64,000 nucleotides of DNA from Nocardiopsis suaedae (GCF_027706745.1 NZ_JAQFWP010000005.1:1-64000), one strand, 5' to 3'; shown: positions 26,922 to 36,308, numbered from the stretch's first letter. Numbers and translations are program-made. The notes: generated by a model from the sequence alone, not told the origin.

Positions 26922-28286
26922 TTGCGGTCGCTGCCGGTAGCGGCGCGGTTGTACGTCTGCCTCGTCGCCCTTGGCGCCCTCGGGGTGCTGGCCGCCGGAC
27001 CCTTCGGGGGGATCGACCCGGCCACGCTGCTCCTGCTGGCGGTGCTCTTCGTGGTCGCCGAGTCGATCAGCACCATGGTCGACAGCGGCGGGGACGGCGG
27101 ACGGGCGGGCATCTCGCCCAGCTCGTCGGCCTCCCTGGCCGCCGTCGTCCTGGTCGGGCCGGTCGGCGCGGCGGTGGTCGGGCTGTGCTCGATGCTCGTC
27201 GTCTTCCGCCGCCAGAACCTGGTCAAGCGCGTCTTCAACGGTGCCCAGTTCGCCCTGGCCGGGTACGCCGCCGGGCAGGTGTACCTGCTGCTCGGCGGGG
27301 AGATGGGGGTCCCCGACCGGGCGTCGTTCCCGTGGATCGTGCTGCCCTACGTCGGCGCGATCCTGGTGCACAACGCGGTCAACGGGGCGCTCATCGTCGG
27401 GCTCATGCGCGCGCTGGGCGTGCTGGACATCCAGCGCCCCAAGCGGGTGCGCTGGCGCCCGATGGCCACCCTTGAGCTGTCCTCGCTCGGGTACGGCATG
27501 CTCGGCCTGCTCATCGCCGCCATCTGGGGGCTGGTCGGGCCGTTCGCGGTGCTGCTGGTGCTGCTGCCGCTGTTCATCGCCCGCTGGGCCTTCGACCAGT
27601 ACATGGCCGAGCAGCGGGCACACGACGCCACCCTGGCCACCCTGGCCCAGGCGGTGGAGACCAAGGACTACTACACCCGCGGCCACTGCATGCGGGTGTC
27701 CAAGGCGTCGGCGATGATCGCCCAGGAGCTGGGGCTCAACGCCGAGCGGGTGCACACCATCCGCTACGCCGGGATGCTGCACGACGTCGGCAAGCTGGGC
27801 GTGCCGACCAAGGTGCTGCAGAAGTCGGGGCGGCTGACCGAGGAGGAGTTCGCCGCCATCCAGCTCCACCCCATGCGCGGCTACGAGATCGTCCGCGAGA
27901 TCGGCTTCCTCGACGAGGCGCTCGCCGGGATCATGCACCACCACGAGAAGATGGACGGGCGCGGCTACCCCATGGGCCTGGCCGGGGAGGAGATCCCCGA
28001 GTTCGCCCGCATCATCTCGGTCGCCGACGCCTTCGACTGCATGACCTCCACCCGCTCCTACCGCAAGGCCCGCTCCATCGAGGAGGCCGTCGCCGAGCTG
28101 CGCCGCTGCGCCGGCCCGCAGTTCGACCCGCGGATGGTGGACGCGCTCATCGCCGCCGTCGGCCGGGACGGCTGGGAGGCGCCCGACGCGGTGGAGCCGC
28201 CCGACGACGACGCCGCCGAGGTCGCCAAGCAGGACCACGACGACCCGAGCGTGCCGCTGCGCGTGGCCGGGGAGGCGGAGCGGTGA
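26922..28286 (+). CDS. Membrane HD-GYP domain phosphohydrolase
   Basis: The 454-residue protein has about six membrane helices in residues 1-225, then a cytoplasmic HD-GYP domain. H287 and D288 form the HD pair in AGMLHDVGKLGVP, and HHHEKMDGRGYP at 339-350 is the GYP motif. HD-GYP enzymes cleave cyclic di-GMP; this is expected but not proven here. The TTG start at 26922 has GGGAGG nine bases upstream. It is the first gene of a two-gene operon, coupled by GTGA to the next HD gene. In Streptomyces two HD proteins also follow sigR-rsrA, as I recall. Confidence 0.88.
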   Translation: MRSLPVAARLYVCLVALGALGVLAAGPFGGIDPATLLLLAVLFVVAESISTMVDSGGDGGRAGISPSSSASLAAVVLVGPVGAAVVGLCSMLVVFRRQNLVKRVFNGAQFALAGYAAGQVYLLLGGEMGVPDRASFPWIVLPYVGAILVHNAVNGALIVGLMRALGVLDIQRPKRVRWRPMATLELSSLGYGMLGLLIAAIWGLVGPFAVLLVLLPLFIARWAFDQYMAEQRAHDATLATLAQAVETKDYYTRGHCMRVSKASAMIAQELGLNAERVHTIRYAGMLHDVGKLGVPTKVLQKSGRLTEEEFAAIQLHPMRGYEIVREIGFLDEALAGIMHHHEKMDGRGYPMGLAGEEIPEFARIISVADAFDCMTSTRSYRKARSIEEAVAELRRCAGPQFDPRMVDALIAAVGRDGWEAPDAVEPPDDDAAEVAKQDHDDPSVPLRVAGEAER

Positions 28287-29584
28287 CGGCCACGGGGATG
28301 GCGCAGGCGGCCTCCGCCGGGCGGGGCACCGTCCCGCCGCGCATCGACCACACCCGGATGTGGCTCATCGCCGGGGCGTGCGTGTGCGCGGCGGCCGCCC
28401 TGGTGTGGACGCTGGCCGAGGGGTTCGTCGAGCCGCACTCCGCGCTGGCCTTCGGGGTGCTCATCGCGGTCGGCGAGATCGCCCGCATCACCCTGCCCGG
28501 CCACCGCGAGGTGGCGCCCATCGCCTCGGCCGGGGCCATCGGGTACGCGGTCCTGTCGGACGTGGGCGGCACGGTGGTGCACCACCCGGCCCAGCAGGTC
28601 GGCGCGGTGGTGGCGCTGGGCCTGGCGGTGGGCGAGCTGCCGCACCTGGCGGTGGGGCGCGGCCCGCGCTGGAGCGACCTGTCCCGGCGGTTCCTGGCCC
28701 CGGTGGCGGTGGCCGCGGTCTTCCGGCCCTTCGCCGACGTGCTCTCGCCGACCCCGGGCGACTGGGGCATCGTGCTGGCGGTGATGGCCGGGCTGGTGAT
28801 CGGCGCCTGGACGGTGGACGCCGCGCTGGCGGCCGCCATCCGCGCCGAACGGCTGCGCACCCGCTACACCGTGGCGCTGCGCGACGAGGTGCGCGCCCAG
28901 TTCGGCATCGGCATGGCCATCGGTGCCTCGGGCATTCTGATCGCCCTGGCCACCACGGTGACCGGGCTGGTGGGGCTGCTGGTGTTCACCGCCCCGCTGC
29001 TGGTGACCCAGGTGGCGTTCCGCCGGTTCGCCGACATCCGGCTCACCTACCTGCAGACGGTGCGGGCGCTGTCCCGGGTGACCGAGGTCGGCGGGTACGT
29101 GGAGACCGGGCATTCGCGCCGGGTGAGCCGCCTGGCCTCGGCGGTCGGCTGCGAGCTGGGCATGCGCGAGTCGGAGCTGCGCGAGCTGGAGTACGCGGCG
29201 CTGATGCACGACATCGGCCAGCTCTCCCTGCGCGACCCGATCGCCAGCGGGGCCACCGTGCTGGCCTCCCCGCGCGAGCAGCGGCGCATCGCCGAGCTGG
29301 GCTCGGCGGTGATCCGCGAGACCGGGGTACTGGACGGGGTGGCCGAGCTGGTGCGGCGCCAGTGCGAGGGCTGCCGCGGCGACGGCGGCGACGGCCCGCC
29401 CCCGCTGGGCAGCAGGATCATCAAGGTCGCCAACGCCTTCGACGACCTGGTGGGCGACTCCGGCGACCCGGACCGAACCGAGGCGGTGCTGGAGCGGCTG
29501 CGCATGGACGCGGGGGAGGAGTACGACCCGGTGGTCGTCGAGGCCGCCTCCCGCGTCCTCACCCGCCCCGAGGCCCGCTGGTAG
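28283..29584 (+). CDS. Membrane HD-domain protein, GYP motif lost
   Basis: The 433-residue protein repeats the architecture of its neighbour: membrane segments in about residues 25-255, then an HD domain with YAALMHDIGQLSLRDP. The histidine/GYP segment is replaced by VRRQCEGCRGDGGDGPPPLGSRIIKVANAFDDLVGD, so metal ligands are missing and a CxxC appears instead. It probably arose by duplication and may regulate or dimerise with the active enzyme. GTG 28283 overlaps the upstream stop. Confidence 0.82.
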   Translation: MTATGMAQAASAGRGTVPPRIDHTRMWLIAGACVCAAAALVWTLAEGFVEPHSALAFGVLIAVGEIARITLPGHREVAPIASAGAIGYAVLSDVGGTVVHHPAQQVGAVVALGLAVGELPHLAVGRGPRWSDLSRRFLAPVAVAAVFRPFADVLSPTPGDWGIVLAVMAGLVIGAWTVDAALAAAIRAERLRTRYTVALRDEVRAQFGIGMAIGASGILIALATTVTGLVGLLVFTAPLLVTQVAFRRFADIRLTYLQTVRALSRVTEVGGYVETGHSRRVSRLASAVGCELGMRESELRELEYAALMHDIGQLSLRDPIASGATVLASPREQRRIAELGSAVIRETGVLDGVAELVRRQCEGCRGDGGDGPPPLGSRIIKVANAFDDLVGDSGDPDRTEAVLERLRMDAGEEYDPVVVEAASRVLTRPEARW

Positions 29585-29587
29585 CCG

Positions 29588-29612
29588 CGTGCGCCCCATC
29601 GCGGGGCGCGCG
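29588..29612. terminator. Hairpin between convergent genes
   Basis: CGTGCGCCCC and GGGGCGCGCG pair over 10 bp (one G:T) with a five-base loop, four bases after the HD gene stop. Confidence 0.65.
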
Positions 29613-29619
29613 GCCGGGG

Positions 29620-30045
29620 TCAGCCCCCGGCGGAGGCGATGAAGCGCTCGCGGTCCACCACGACGCGCTCGACGGTGCCGCCCGCCACGGCGCGGCCGCC
29701 GGGGCCCTCGGACCCGGCCGGGTTCCGGTCGAGCTGGACCACCGACACCTCGAACACCAGCCGCTTGCCGTCGGCCTCGGTCAGCACCGCGTCGGCGCGC
29801 ACCCGGGCCCCGGCCGGGGTCGGGGCGGTGTGGCGCAGCTCCACCCGGGTGCCGACGGTCGTCCGGCCCGGTTCCAGGCCGCCCTCCAGCGCCGCCACCG
29901 TGGCCTCCTCGGCCAGGGCCAGCACCCGCGGTGTGCCGAGCACCGGCACGTCCCCGCTGCCCAGCGAGGCGGCGGTGTCGTCCGGACCGACGGTCGTCTC
30001 CACGTGCCCGCGCGCTCCGGGGCGCGGCTCCGTGATGTCGCTCAT
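29620..30045 (-). CDS. Hotdog-fold thioesterase-like protein
   Basis: The 141-residue protein has the outline of the FlK-like thioesterase family: VLALAEEATVAALEGGLEPGRTTVGTRVELRHTAPTPAGARVRADAVLTEADGKRLVFEVSVVQ. Glu and Thr at the expected active site (EEATV) are present. Activity on an acyl-CoA is inferred only. AAGGAG precedes ATG 30045. The 273 bp above it, up to the TPP enzyme gene, show no gene. Confidence 0.82.
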   Translation of the reverse strand: MSDITEPRPGARGHVETTVGPDDTAASLGSGDVPVLGTPRVLALAEEATVAALEGGLEPGRTTVGTRVELRHTAPTPAGARVRADAVLTEADGKRLVFEVSVVQLDRNPAGSEGPGGRAVAGGTVERVVVDRERFIASAGG

Positions 30046-30318
30046 CGAACTCCTTCTGTGGAAGACCCCGTGTCCCCGTGAGGGCGTTTGTACCATCGGA
30101 GCGTCCGGCCGGGGCGAGAACCGAGCTCCGGCCGGGCCCACCGCCGGGCCGTGGGGGCTCGATCGGCGAGGACCGGTACCCGGGGCCGACCGTGGGGCCG
30201 GGGCGCGCGAACCTACCGGGCGGGCGGCACCGGGCGGGTGCGCCGGGCGCGGGACCGGCCGGACGAATCGGCCCCGCACCCGGCGCCTCCGGTACGGTTC
30301 CTTCCCCCTCCGGCGCCT

Positions 30319-31980
30319 CTAGACGCCCATCGTCTTGCGCGGGTACACGTTCTCCGGGTCGGTGGCGATGTTGACCATGTACGGCACCCCCGAGTCGAAG
30401 GCGCGGCGCAGCGCCGGGCCGATCTCCTCGGGGTCGGTCACCAGCTCGCCGCCGCCGCCCAGCGCGCGCACCACCTCGTCGTAGCGGGTCTGCGGGGACA
30501 GGTCGGCGGCCACGTCGTAGCCGTAGAGCATCTGCATCGGCGCCTTCTCCAGGCCCCAGATGCCGTTGTTCCCGCACACCATCACCACCGGGAGCCGGTG
30601 CCGGACCAGGGTGTCCACGTCCATCAGCGAGAACCCGGCGGCCCCGTCCCCGAACAGCGTCACCACCTGTGAGGAGGGCCGGGACAGGCGGGCGGCGATC
30701 GCGTAGCCCATACCGGTGCCCAGGCAGCCGTAGGGGCCCGGGTCCATCCAGTTGCCGGGGCGCTTGGGCTCGATGTACTTGCCCGCGTAGGAGACGAAGT
30801 CCCCGCCGTCGCCGATCACCACCGCGTCGTCGTCGAGGACGCGGTTCAGCTCGCCATAGATGCGCGCCGGGTGGATCGGGTCGCTCGTGCTGGCCAGGAC
30901 GTCGGCGTCGGAGGCGGCCGCCTCCGCGGCGGAGCGGGAGATCCGCTCGGCCCACTCGGCGGCCTCGGGGCGCGGTTTGGCCTCGGCGGCGACGCCGCGC
31001 AGCAGCGCGCCCAGGTCGCCCGAGGCCGAGGCGGCGAGGGAGAGGTGCCCGGCGACCTGGTCGGCCGAGTCGGCCAGGTGGACCACCTTCGCCAGGGGTG
31101 CCCCGTCCTTGCCGCCGAACAGCCCGTGGCCCAGGCGGAAGTCGAGCGGGGTGCCGGCCACGACCACCAGGTCGGCGCCGCCGAACGCGGCCCCGCGCGC
31201 CCGGTTGGCCAGCAGCCGGTGCCCGCCGGGCAGCAGCCCGCGCCCCTGGCCGTTGGTGACGACCGGCACGCCCAGCTCCTCGGCGGCCTCCAGGGCGGCC
31301 GCCTCGGCGCCGTCCAGCCACACGTCGCCGCCGAGCACCAGCACCGGGCGCTCGGCCTCCGACAGCAGCCGCGCCACCTGCGCCACCTCGCCGGGGTCGG
31401 GGGAGCGGTCGGGCGCCGGGGCCCCGCCCTCCAGTACGGCCTCGGCCTGGTCGTACAGCGCGTCCATGGGGACGTCCAGGAACACCGGGCCGCGGTGGGC
31501 GCCGTTGGCGGCGGTGAAGGCCTCGTCCACGGCCGAGGCGATGGCCCCGGTCTCGTGCACCGTCCACGCGCGCTTGGTGACGGTCTCGAACAGCGGCGGC
31601 TGGTCGAGCTCCTGCAGCAGGCCCTGGCCCCACCGGGCGTCCGGGGCGCGCCCTCCGACCAGCACCAGGGGGGATCCGCTGAACCGGGCGGTGGCCACCC
31701 CGCTCACCGCGTTGGTGACCCCCGGGCCGGCGGTGACCACGGCCAGGCCGGCATGCCGGGTGAGCTTGCCGACCCCTTCGGCGGCGAACACGGCGGTCTG
31801 CTCGTGCCGCACGTCCAGCAGCCGCATCACGGGCTCGGGCTTGACCGCCGCGTCGTAGAGGGGGAACACGTGCCCGCCGCTGAGCGTGAACATGGTGTCC
31901 ACGCCGTGGCGGCGGGCGGCGGCGACGGCGTGCGCGCCGCCGTGTCCGCCGACGGGGCCGGTGAAGGGGGCCGTATCCAT
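30319..31980 (-). CDS. Thiamine-diphosphate enzyme (acetolactate synthase-like)
   Basis: The 553-residue protein has the three TPP-enzyme domains. The N-terminal Pyr domain has the catalytic Glu in VRHEQTAVFAAEG. The central domain starts near residue 195. The PP domain has GDGAAGFSLMDVDTLVRHRLPVVMVCGNN, the GDG...NN diphosphate site. It is similar to acetolactate synthase and to oxalyl-CoA or 2-hydroxyacyl-CoA lyase types; the missing small subunit and isolated setting argue against branched-chain amino acid synthesis. A palindrome at 32030 lies upstream. Confidence 0.85.
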   Translation of the reverse strand: MDTAPFTGPVGGHGGAHAVAAARRHGVDTMFTLSGGHVFPLYDAAVKPEPVMRLLDVRHEQTAVFAAEGVGKLTRHAGLAVVTAGPGVTNAVSGVATARFSGSPLVLVGGRAPDARWGQGLLQELDQPPLFETVTKRAWTVHETGAIASAVDEAFTAANGAHRGPVFLDVPMDALYDQAEAVLEGGAPAPDRSPDPGEVAQVARLLSEAERPVLVLGGDVWLDGAEAAALEAAEELGVPVVTNGQGRGLLPGGHRLLANRARGAAFGGADLVVVAGTPLDFRLGHGLFGGKDGAPLAKVVHLADSADQVAGHLSLAASASGDLGALLRGVAAEAKPRPEAAEWAERISRSAAEAAASDADVLASTSDPIHPARIYGELNRVLDDDAVVIGDGGDFVSYAGKYIEPKRPGNWMDPGPYGCLGTGMGYAIAARLSRPSSQVVTLFGDGAAGFSLMDVDTLVRHRLPVVMVCGNNGIWGLEKAPMQMLYGYDVAADLSPQTRYDEVVRALGGGGELVTDPEEIGPALRRAFDSGVPYMVNIATDPENVYPRKTMGV

Positions 31981-32029
31981 GGGGAGCCTCGCTGTCCTGG
32001 TGCTCGCTCGGGTCGGGAGAACGCGAAAC

Positions 32030-32044
32030 TTACTCGCGAGTCAA
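32030..32044. promoter_or_regulatory. Palindrome upstream of the TPP enzyme gene
   Basis: TTACTCGCGAGTCAA contains the perfect 10-bp palindrome ACTCGCGAGT (32032-32041). It stands in an AT-richer patch 50 bp before the start codon, a usual place for a TetR or MarR-type operator. Confidence 0.5.
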
Positions 32045-32111
32045 ATAGCACCGTAGTGATTCCGGTCGCACCGGGACAAGAGGGCGCGGCGGGTGGTCCC
32101 CCGGGCGCGGT

Positions 32112-32855
32112 TCACCGCTCCTCGGGCGGGCGCAGCCGGGTGACGAACTTGTAGCGGTCGCCCCGGTACAGCGAGCGCACCCACTCCACCGGGTTGCCCT
32201 CGTTGTCGAAGCTGTGCTGGCAGTGCAGCACCAGCGGCAGGCCCACGTCGACGCCGAGCAGCCGGGCCTCGTCCGGGGTGGCCAGCACCGTCTCGATGGT
32301 CGCCTCGGCCTCGGCCAGCCGCACGTCGTAGGCGCTGGCCAGCGCCTCGTACAGGGAGGCGTACCGGTCGAGCTGGCGGCGCAGGCCCGGGAAGCGGCGG
32401 GCGGCCAGGTGCGCGGTCTCCACCGCCATCGGCTCCCCGTTGGCCAGCCGCAGCCGCTCGATGCGCAGCACCCGCCCGCCGGAGCGGATCGCCAGCAGCT
32501 CGGCGAGCTGCTCATCGGCGTTGATGTAGCTGACGTCCAGGATGCGGGTGGCCGGGTGCAGGCCGTGGGCGCGCATCTCCTGGGTGTAGCTCTGCAGCTG
32601 GAGCATCTGGGCGACCTTCGGCTTGGCGACGAACGTCCCCTTGCCCTGGATGCGCAGCAGCCGCCCTTCGACCACCATCTCGGTCAGCGCCTGGCGCACC
32701 GTGGTGCGGGAGGTGCCGAACTGCGCGGCCAGCGCGCGCTCGGGCGGCACCGGGTTGCCCGCGGGCATGGTCTCGATCAGCTCCAAGAGCTGCTTCTTGA
32801 CCTGGTAGTACTTGGGGACCCGGGGATCATCCCGGACCGTTCGCTGACCCGTCAC
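32112..32855 (-). CDS. dasR: GntR/HutC-family regulator DasR
   Basis: The 247-residue protein has a winged helix (about 14-80: [15 protein letters not shown] ... [40 protein letters not shown]) and a UTRA ligand domain ending [21 protein letters not shown]. It is very close to DasR, the Streptomyces repressor that responds to glucosamine-6-phosphate and controls GlcNAc uptake, chitin use and development. GTG 32855 has GGAGGAG seven bases upstream. A dre operator stands 40 bp upstream. Confidence 0.94.
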   Translation of the reverse strand: MTGQRTVRDDPRVPKYYQVKKQLLELIETMPAGNPVPPERALAAQFGTSRTTVRQALTEMVVEGRLLRIQGKGTFVAKPKVAQMLQLQSYTQEMRAHGLHPATRILDVSYINADEQLAELLAIRSGGRVLRIERLRLANGEPMAVETAHLAARRFPGLRRQLDRYASLYEALASAYDVRLAEAEATIETVLATPDEARLLGVDVGLPLVLHCQHSFDNEGNPVEWVRSLYRGDRYKFVTRLRPPEER

Positions 32856-32895
32856 GTCCGTCTCCTCCACCCGCCGTCGCGGTGCGCCTGGCCCC

Positions 32896-32911
32896 ACTGG
32901 TGTGGACCACT
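32896..32911. promoter_or_regulatory. dre operator (DasR-binding site)
   Basis: ACTGGTGTGGACCACT matches the published dre consensus ACTGGTCTAGACCACT at 14 of 16 positions. It lies in the 105-bp space between dasR and the divergent sensor kinase gene, so DasR could control both promoters. Confidence 0.85.
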
Positions 32912-32960
32912 GGTCGAGTTCGTCCAACGAGTATGCCCGTACTCGTGGGATGATCTGTGT

Positions 32961-34511
32961 GTGCCTCACCTCAGCGACCTCATCCGACGCTATACGTCGC
33001 TCAAGACCGCGGACCTGGAGTGGCTGCACTCGCTGGTCTCGGACTGGCAGCTGCTGGCCGACCTGTCCTTCGCCGACCTCGTCCTCTGGGTCCGCCTGCG
33101 GGACGGCTCCGGCTGGGTCGCGGTCTCCCAGATGCGCCCCACCACCGGCCCCACCGCCTTCCAGGACGACCTGGTGGAGGCGGTGCTCCCGGACGAGGTC
33201 GGGGACGTGGCCGACGAGGGCGAGCGCATCCGGATGGCCTCCCGCCTGGCGCTGATCGACCGGGCCTGGGCCGAGGGGCGGATCTGCCGCGAGGGCGACC
33301 CCGACTGGTCGGGCGGGGTCCCGGTGCGCGAGGAGACCATTCCGGTGCGCCGCCAGGGCAAGCTCATCGGGGTGATCCAGCGCAGCACCAACCTCAGCTC
33401 CGCGCGCACCCCCAGCCGCCTGGAGCTGACCTACCTGCAGAGCGCCAGCGACCTGGCGCAGATGATCGCCGAGGGCGCCTTCCCCTTCAGCGACCAGGGA
33501 CCGCTCATGGTCCGCTCGCCGCGGGTCGGCGACGGCCTGCTCCGCCTCGACCGGGACGGCGAGGTCGTCTACGCCAGCCCCAACGCGCTGTCGGCCTACC
33601 GCCGCCTGGGCCTGACCGCCGACCTGGTGGGGGCCCGCCTGGCCCGCACCACCCTGGACCTGGCCGCGGCCGGGGACGCCCGGGACGAGTCGCTCACCTG
33701 GACCGCCGGGGGCCGGGTGCCGCAGGAGTCGGAGGTGGAGGCGCGCGGCTCCACCGTGCAGCTGCGCGCCATCCCGCTGATCACCGAGGGGGTGCGCATC
33801 GGCGCCCTGGTGATGGTGCGCGACGTGACCGAGCTGCGCCGCCGCGAGCGCGAGCTGATGACCAAGGACGCCACCATCCGGGAGATCCACCACCGGGTGA
33901 AGAACAACCTGCAGACGGTGGCGGCGCTGCTGCGGCTGCAGTCCCGCCGCCTGGACAGCACCGAGGGGCAGGCCGCCCTGGACGAGGCGGTGCGCCGGGT
34001 CGGCTCGATCGCGATCGTGCACGAGATGCTCTCGCACACCCCCGACGAGATCGTCGACTTCGACGACATCGCCGACCGGGTGATCGAGATGGCCGCCGAG
34101 GTGTCCTCGACCGAGGCGCACGTGACCCCGCACCGGGTGGGCCACTTCGGGCTGCTGTCGGCGCTGGTGGCCACCCCGCTGTCGATGGTGCTGACCGAGC
34201 TGGTGCAGAACGCGGTGGAGCACGGGCTGGGGTACGGGCCGGGCTCGATCGAGGTGCGGGTGCGGCGCGAGGACGCCCCGCCCGGCGCCGAGGAGACCGC
34301 CGGCCGGGTGTTCATCGAGGTCACCGACGACGGCGGCGGGCTCCCCGCCGACTTCGACATCGAGGGCAGCAACAGTCTGGGCCTGCAGATCGTGCGCACC
34401 CTGGTGGTCGCCGAGCTCGGCGGCCACCTGGAGATCAAGCCGCGCGACGACGGGGGAACGGCCGTGGCCATCGAGCTGCCCGTCGACCCGGCCGCCGAAC
34501 AGGCGCCGTAG
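32961..34511 (+). CDS. PdtaS-like sensor histidine kinase
   Basis: The 516-residue cytosolic kinase has an N-terminal GAF-like domain (about 1-150), a PAS domain (about 180-290) and a HisKA_2 phosphoacceptor motif [24 protein letters not shown]. It ends in an HATPase domain with [12 protein letters not shown] and DDGGGLP. This is the PdtaS type that phosphorylates the ANTAR antiterminator PdtaR in mycobacteria. No response regulator is nearby. GTG 32961 has no ribosome site, so a leaderless transcript is possible. It diverges from dasR across the dre site. Confidence 0.9.
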   Translation: MPHLSDLIRRYTSLKTADLEWLHSLVSDWQLLADLSFADLVLWVRLRDGSGWVAVSQMRPTTGPTAFQDDLVEAVLPDEVGDVADEGERIRMASRLALIDRAWAEGRICREGDPDWSGGVPVREETIPVRRQGKLIGVIQRSTNLSSARTPSRLELTYLQSASDLAQMIAEGAFPFSDQGPLMVRSPRVGDGLLRLDRDGEVVYASPNALSAYRRLGLTADLVGARLARTTLDLAAAGDARDESLTWTAGGRVPQESEVEARGSTVQLRAIPLITEGVRIGALVMVRDVTELRRRERELMTKDATIREIHHRVKNNLQTVAALLRLQSRRLDSTEGQAALDEAVRRVGSIAIVHEMLSHTPDEIVDFDDIADRVIEMAAEVSSTEAHVTPHRVGHFGLLSALVATPLSMVLTELVQNAVEHGLGYGPGSIEVRVRREDAPPGAEETAGRVFIEVTDDGGGLPADFDIEGSNSLGLQIVRTLVVAELGGHLEIKPRDDGGTAVAIELPVDPAAEQAP

Positions 34512-34523
34512 CGGCTCTGCCCC

Positions 34524-34587
34524 CGTTGATCTCGGGAAAAGTGCCCCTAAAAGGGGGCCGGTAGCGTCGTTTCTCCCGAGATCAACG
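34524..34587. repeat. 64-bp palindrome family, variant B, copy 1
   Basis: The ends CGTTGATCTCGGGA and TCCCGAGATCAACG are perfect inverted copies. The inner part contains GTGCCCCTAAAAGGGGG and TAGCGTCG. It starts 13 bp after the kinase stop, between convergent genes, and could form a long hairpin serving as terminator. Confidence 0.9.
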
Positions 34588-34796
34588 CCAGGAGGCCGGG
34601 TCCCGGCCCGAAAACGGCACCCCCGGTGCGGCTTCGCGGACGCGGGTGCCAGTATGGCCTCAGGATGCGTGAGAACGGCGGCCCGAGCGGCGTTTCCCGG
34701 CGAGGGTGCCGGTACGTGCTGCCCGGTGGGCCGTGGTCGGCGTCCGAGGACCGCACGCCGGTGCACCCCGGTGGCGGGGGAGGGAGGCGGATGCGG

Positions 34797-35051
34797 CTAG
34801 ACTCCGGCGCGGACGGCGGGGCGGACCCGGCGGCGGCGGAGCGAGCGGCGCTCCTCCTCGCTCATCCCGCCCCAGACACCGCCGTCCTGGCCGGTCTCCA
34901 GCGCCCACTGCAGGCAGGCGCTCGACACCGGGCAGGCGGCACAGACGGACTTGGCCTCTTCGATCTGGATCAGCGCGGGGCCGGAGTCACCGATGGGGAA
35001 GAACAGTTCCGGATCTTCGTCACGGCAGGCGGCGTGGTGGCGCCAGTCCAT
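34797..35051 (-). CDS. WhiB-family iron-sulfur regulator (WblE-like)
   Basis: The 84-residue protein has C9, C37, C40 and C46 for an oxygen/NO-sensitive 4Fe-4S cluster and the GVWGG turn (58-62), followed by a basic tail RRSLRRRRVRP. The arrangement fits WblE/WhiB1-like proteins, which bind sigma factor region 4. ATG 35051 has GAGGAG nine bases upstream; TTG 35060 would abut that site. A perfect 22-bp palindrome lies 40 bp upstream. Confidence 0.92.
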   Translation of the reverse strand: MDWRHHAACRDEDPELFFPIGDSGPALIQIEEAKSVCAACPVSSACLQWALETGQDGGVWGGMSEEERRSLRRRRVRPAVRAGV

Positions 35052-35091
35052 GCGGATCAACTCCTCACAGCGAGGCGTACGGGGGCGTGCG

Positions 35092-35113
35092 GCTCGTGAA
35101 CGCGTTCACGAGC
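35092..35113. promoter_or_regulatory. Perfect 22-bp palindrome in the wblE leader
   Basis: GCTCGTGAACG is followed directly by its exact complement. It lies 41-62 bp upstream of the WblE-like start. It can be a dimer operator or, in RNA, a hairpin just before the ribosome site. No known regulator is assigned. Confidence 0.65.
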
Positions 35114-35372
35114 TCGGCGATATGGGCGCGGGGCACACCCTTGTCGCCCCGGTCCGTAGGGCACGCGCCCGACGGGACAGTGCTTCGGTACGATCCTCGG
35201 CCACGGGAATACGGTACTGCCCGTTCCGGCCGCGGAACCGTCCGTTTTACTCGCCCGTAACGTGCGGCGACATTTTGAGCCTGTCAGGGTTGAACCACCC
35301 GCGCAAGACCGCCCGAGGGGGATCGGCGCAGGCCGCGGTGTCGCGTGCGTCACAAGCGGCCCCTCGGCGCCC
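35114..35372. other. Upstream region of wblE
   Basis: Together with the palindrome this makes 320 bp without a gene. On the minus strand, GTTCAACCCTGACAGGCTCAAAATG at about 35300-35270 is AT-richer and could hold a promoter. ACGTTACGGGCGAG near 35260 is another AT-richer spot. I see no reading frame with a ribosome site. Confidence 0.45.
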
Positions 35373-36308
35373 TCACACGATGATTCGTAATGCCTTCGGT
35401 ACGGAGTGGAGATCCATCCGATCCCGCGTACCGAGATACTCCCCGTCGATCTGGAACGGGCGCGGGTGCTCCGAGGAGATCGTCAGCGACGCCACATCGT
35501 GCCATGTGGTGTAGCCGCGCCCCGACGGCGGGACCCCCGCCGGGGACAGCATCCGCCCCAGCAGCCGCGCCGTCGTCGCCGGGTTCAGCGTGCTCATCCC
35601 GAAGGCGTCCAGCCCCAGCCGGAACCGCGACCGCGGCGTCGGCTGCACCGGGACCGTCCCGGCGAACGTCCACGGCGTGGTGTTGGTGACCAGCGCGAAG
35701 TGCAGCCCCGAGACCGGCGCCCGCCCCGGCGTGCGCACCTGCAGCGACGGGTCCCGGGTCTGGCCGCGCAGGAACTTCTGCAGGGCCACCCCGGTGTACA
35801 GCGCGGGCGAGGCGCGCCGCCCCCGCCGCCGGCGCCGCTCGACCTCGTGGACCACGTCGGCGTCCCAGCCGAACCCGGCGCAGAAGGTGAAGTAGCGGTC
35901 GTCGCGCCCGGAGGAGATGCGCCCCAGCCCCACCTCCCGGGAGGAGCCCGAGCGCAGCGCCTCCAGCACCGCGCCGGTGGCCTCGACCGGGTCGGCGGGG
36001 ATGCCGAGCGCGCGGATGAAGACGTTGGCGCTGCCACCGGGCAGCGCCGCGTAGCTCGGCCGCTCCAACCCTTCGGGGGTGCGCAGCAGCCCGTTGACGA
36101 CCTCGTTCACCGTGCCGTCACCGCCGAGGCTGACCACGAGGTCGAAGCCCTCGCCGGCGGCGTCGCGGGCCATCTCTCCGGCGTGGTCGCGGTACTCGGT
36201 CTGGGCCACGTGCAGTTCCACGTGGCGGGCGATCGCACCGACGATGACGTCCCGCGAGCGCGGCGTGGTGGTGGTCGCCTGCGGGTTGACGATGAAGAGC
36301 GCGCGCAC
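35373..36308 (-). CDS. Diacylglycerol kinase family lipid kinase
   Basis: The 311-residue protein starts MRALFIVNPQATTTT and has the ATP-binding LGGDGTVNEVVNGL (61-73) and PGGSANVFIRALGI. The C-terminus has beta strands ending LTISSEHPRPFQIDGEYLG. This is the YegS/DgkB lipid kinase fold. It phosphorylates diacylglycerol or a related lipid. GTG 36308 is the likely start. In Streptomyces a diacylglycerol kinase gene also stands beside wblE, as I recall. Confidence 0.9.
   Translation of the reverse strand: MRALFIVNPQATTTTPRSRDVIVGAIARHVELHVAQTEYRDHAGEMARDAAGEGFDLVVSLGGDGTVNEVVNGLLRTPEGLERPSYAALPGGSANVFIRALGIPADPVEATGAVLEALRSGSSREVGLGRISSGRDDRYFTFCAGFGWDADVVHEVERRRRRGRRASPALYTGVALQKFLRGQTRDPSLQVRTPGRAPVSGLHFALVTNTTPWTFAGTVPVQPTPRSRFRLGLDAFGMSTLNPATTARLLGRMLSPAGVPPSGRGYTTWHDVASLTISSEHPRPFQIDGEYLGTRDRMDLHSVPKALRIIV

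Noticed and set aside
28058-31633. Minus-strand open frame of 1191 codons
   Set aside because: It runs antisense to both HD genes and in another frame over the TPP enzyme; low-complexity Arg/Gly sequence without any motif.
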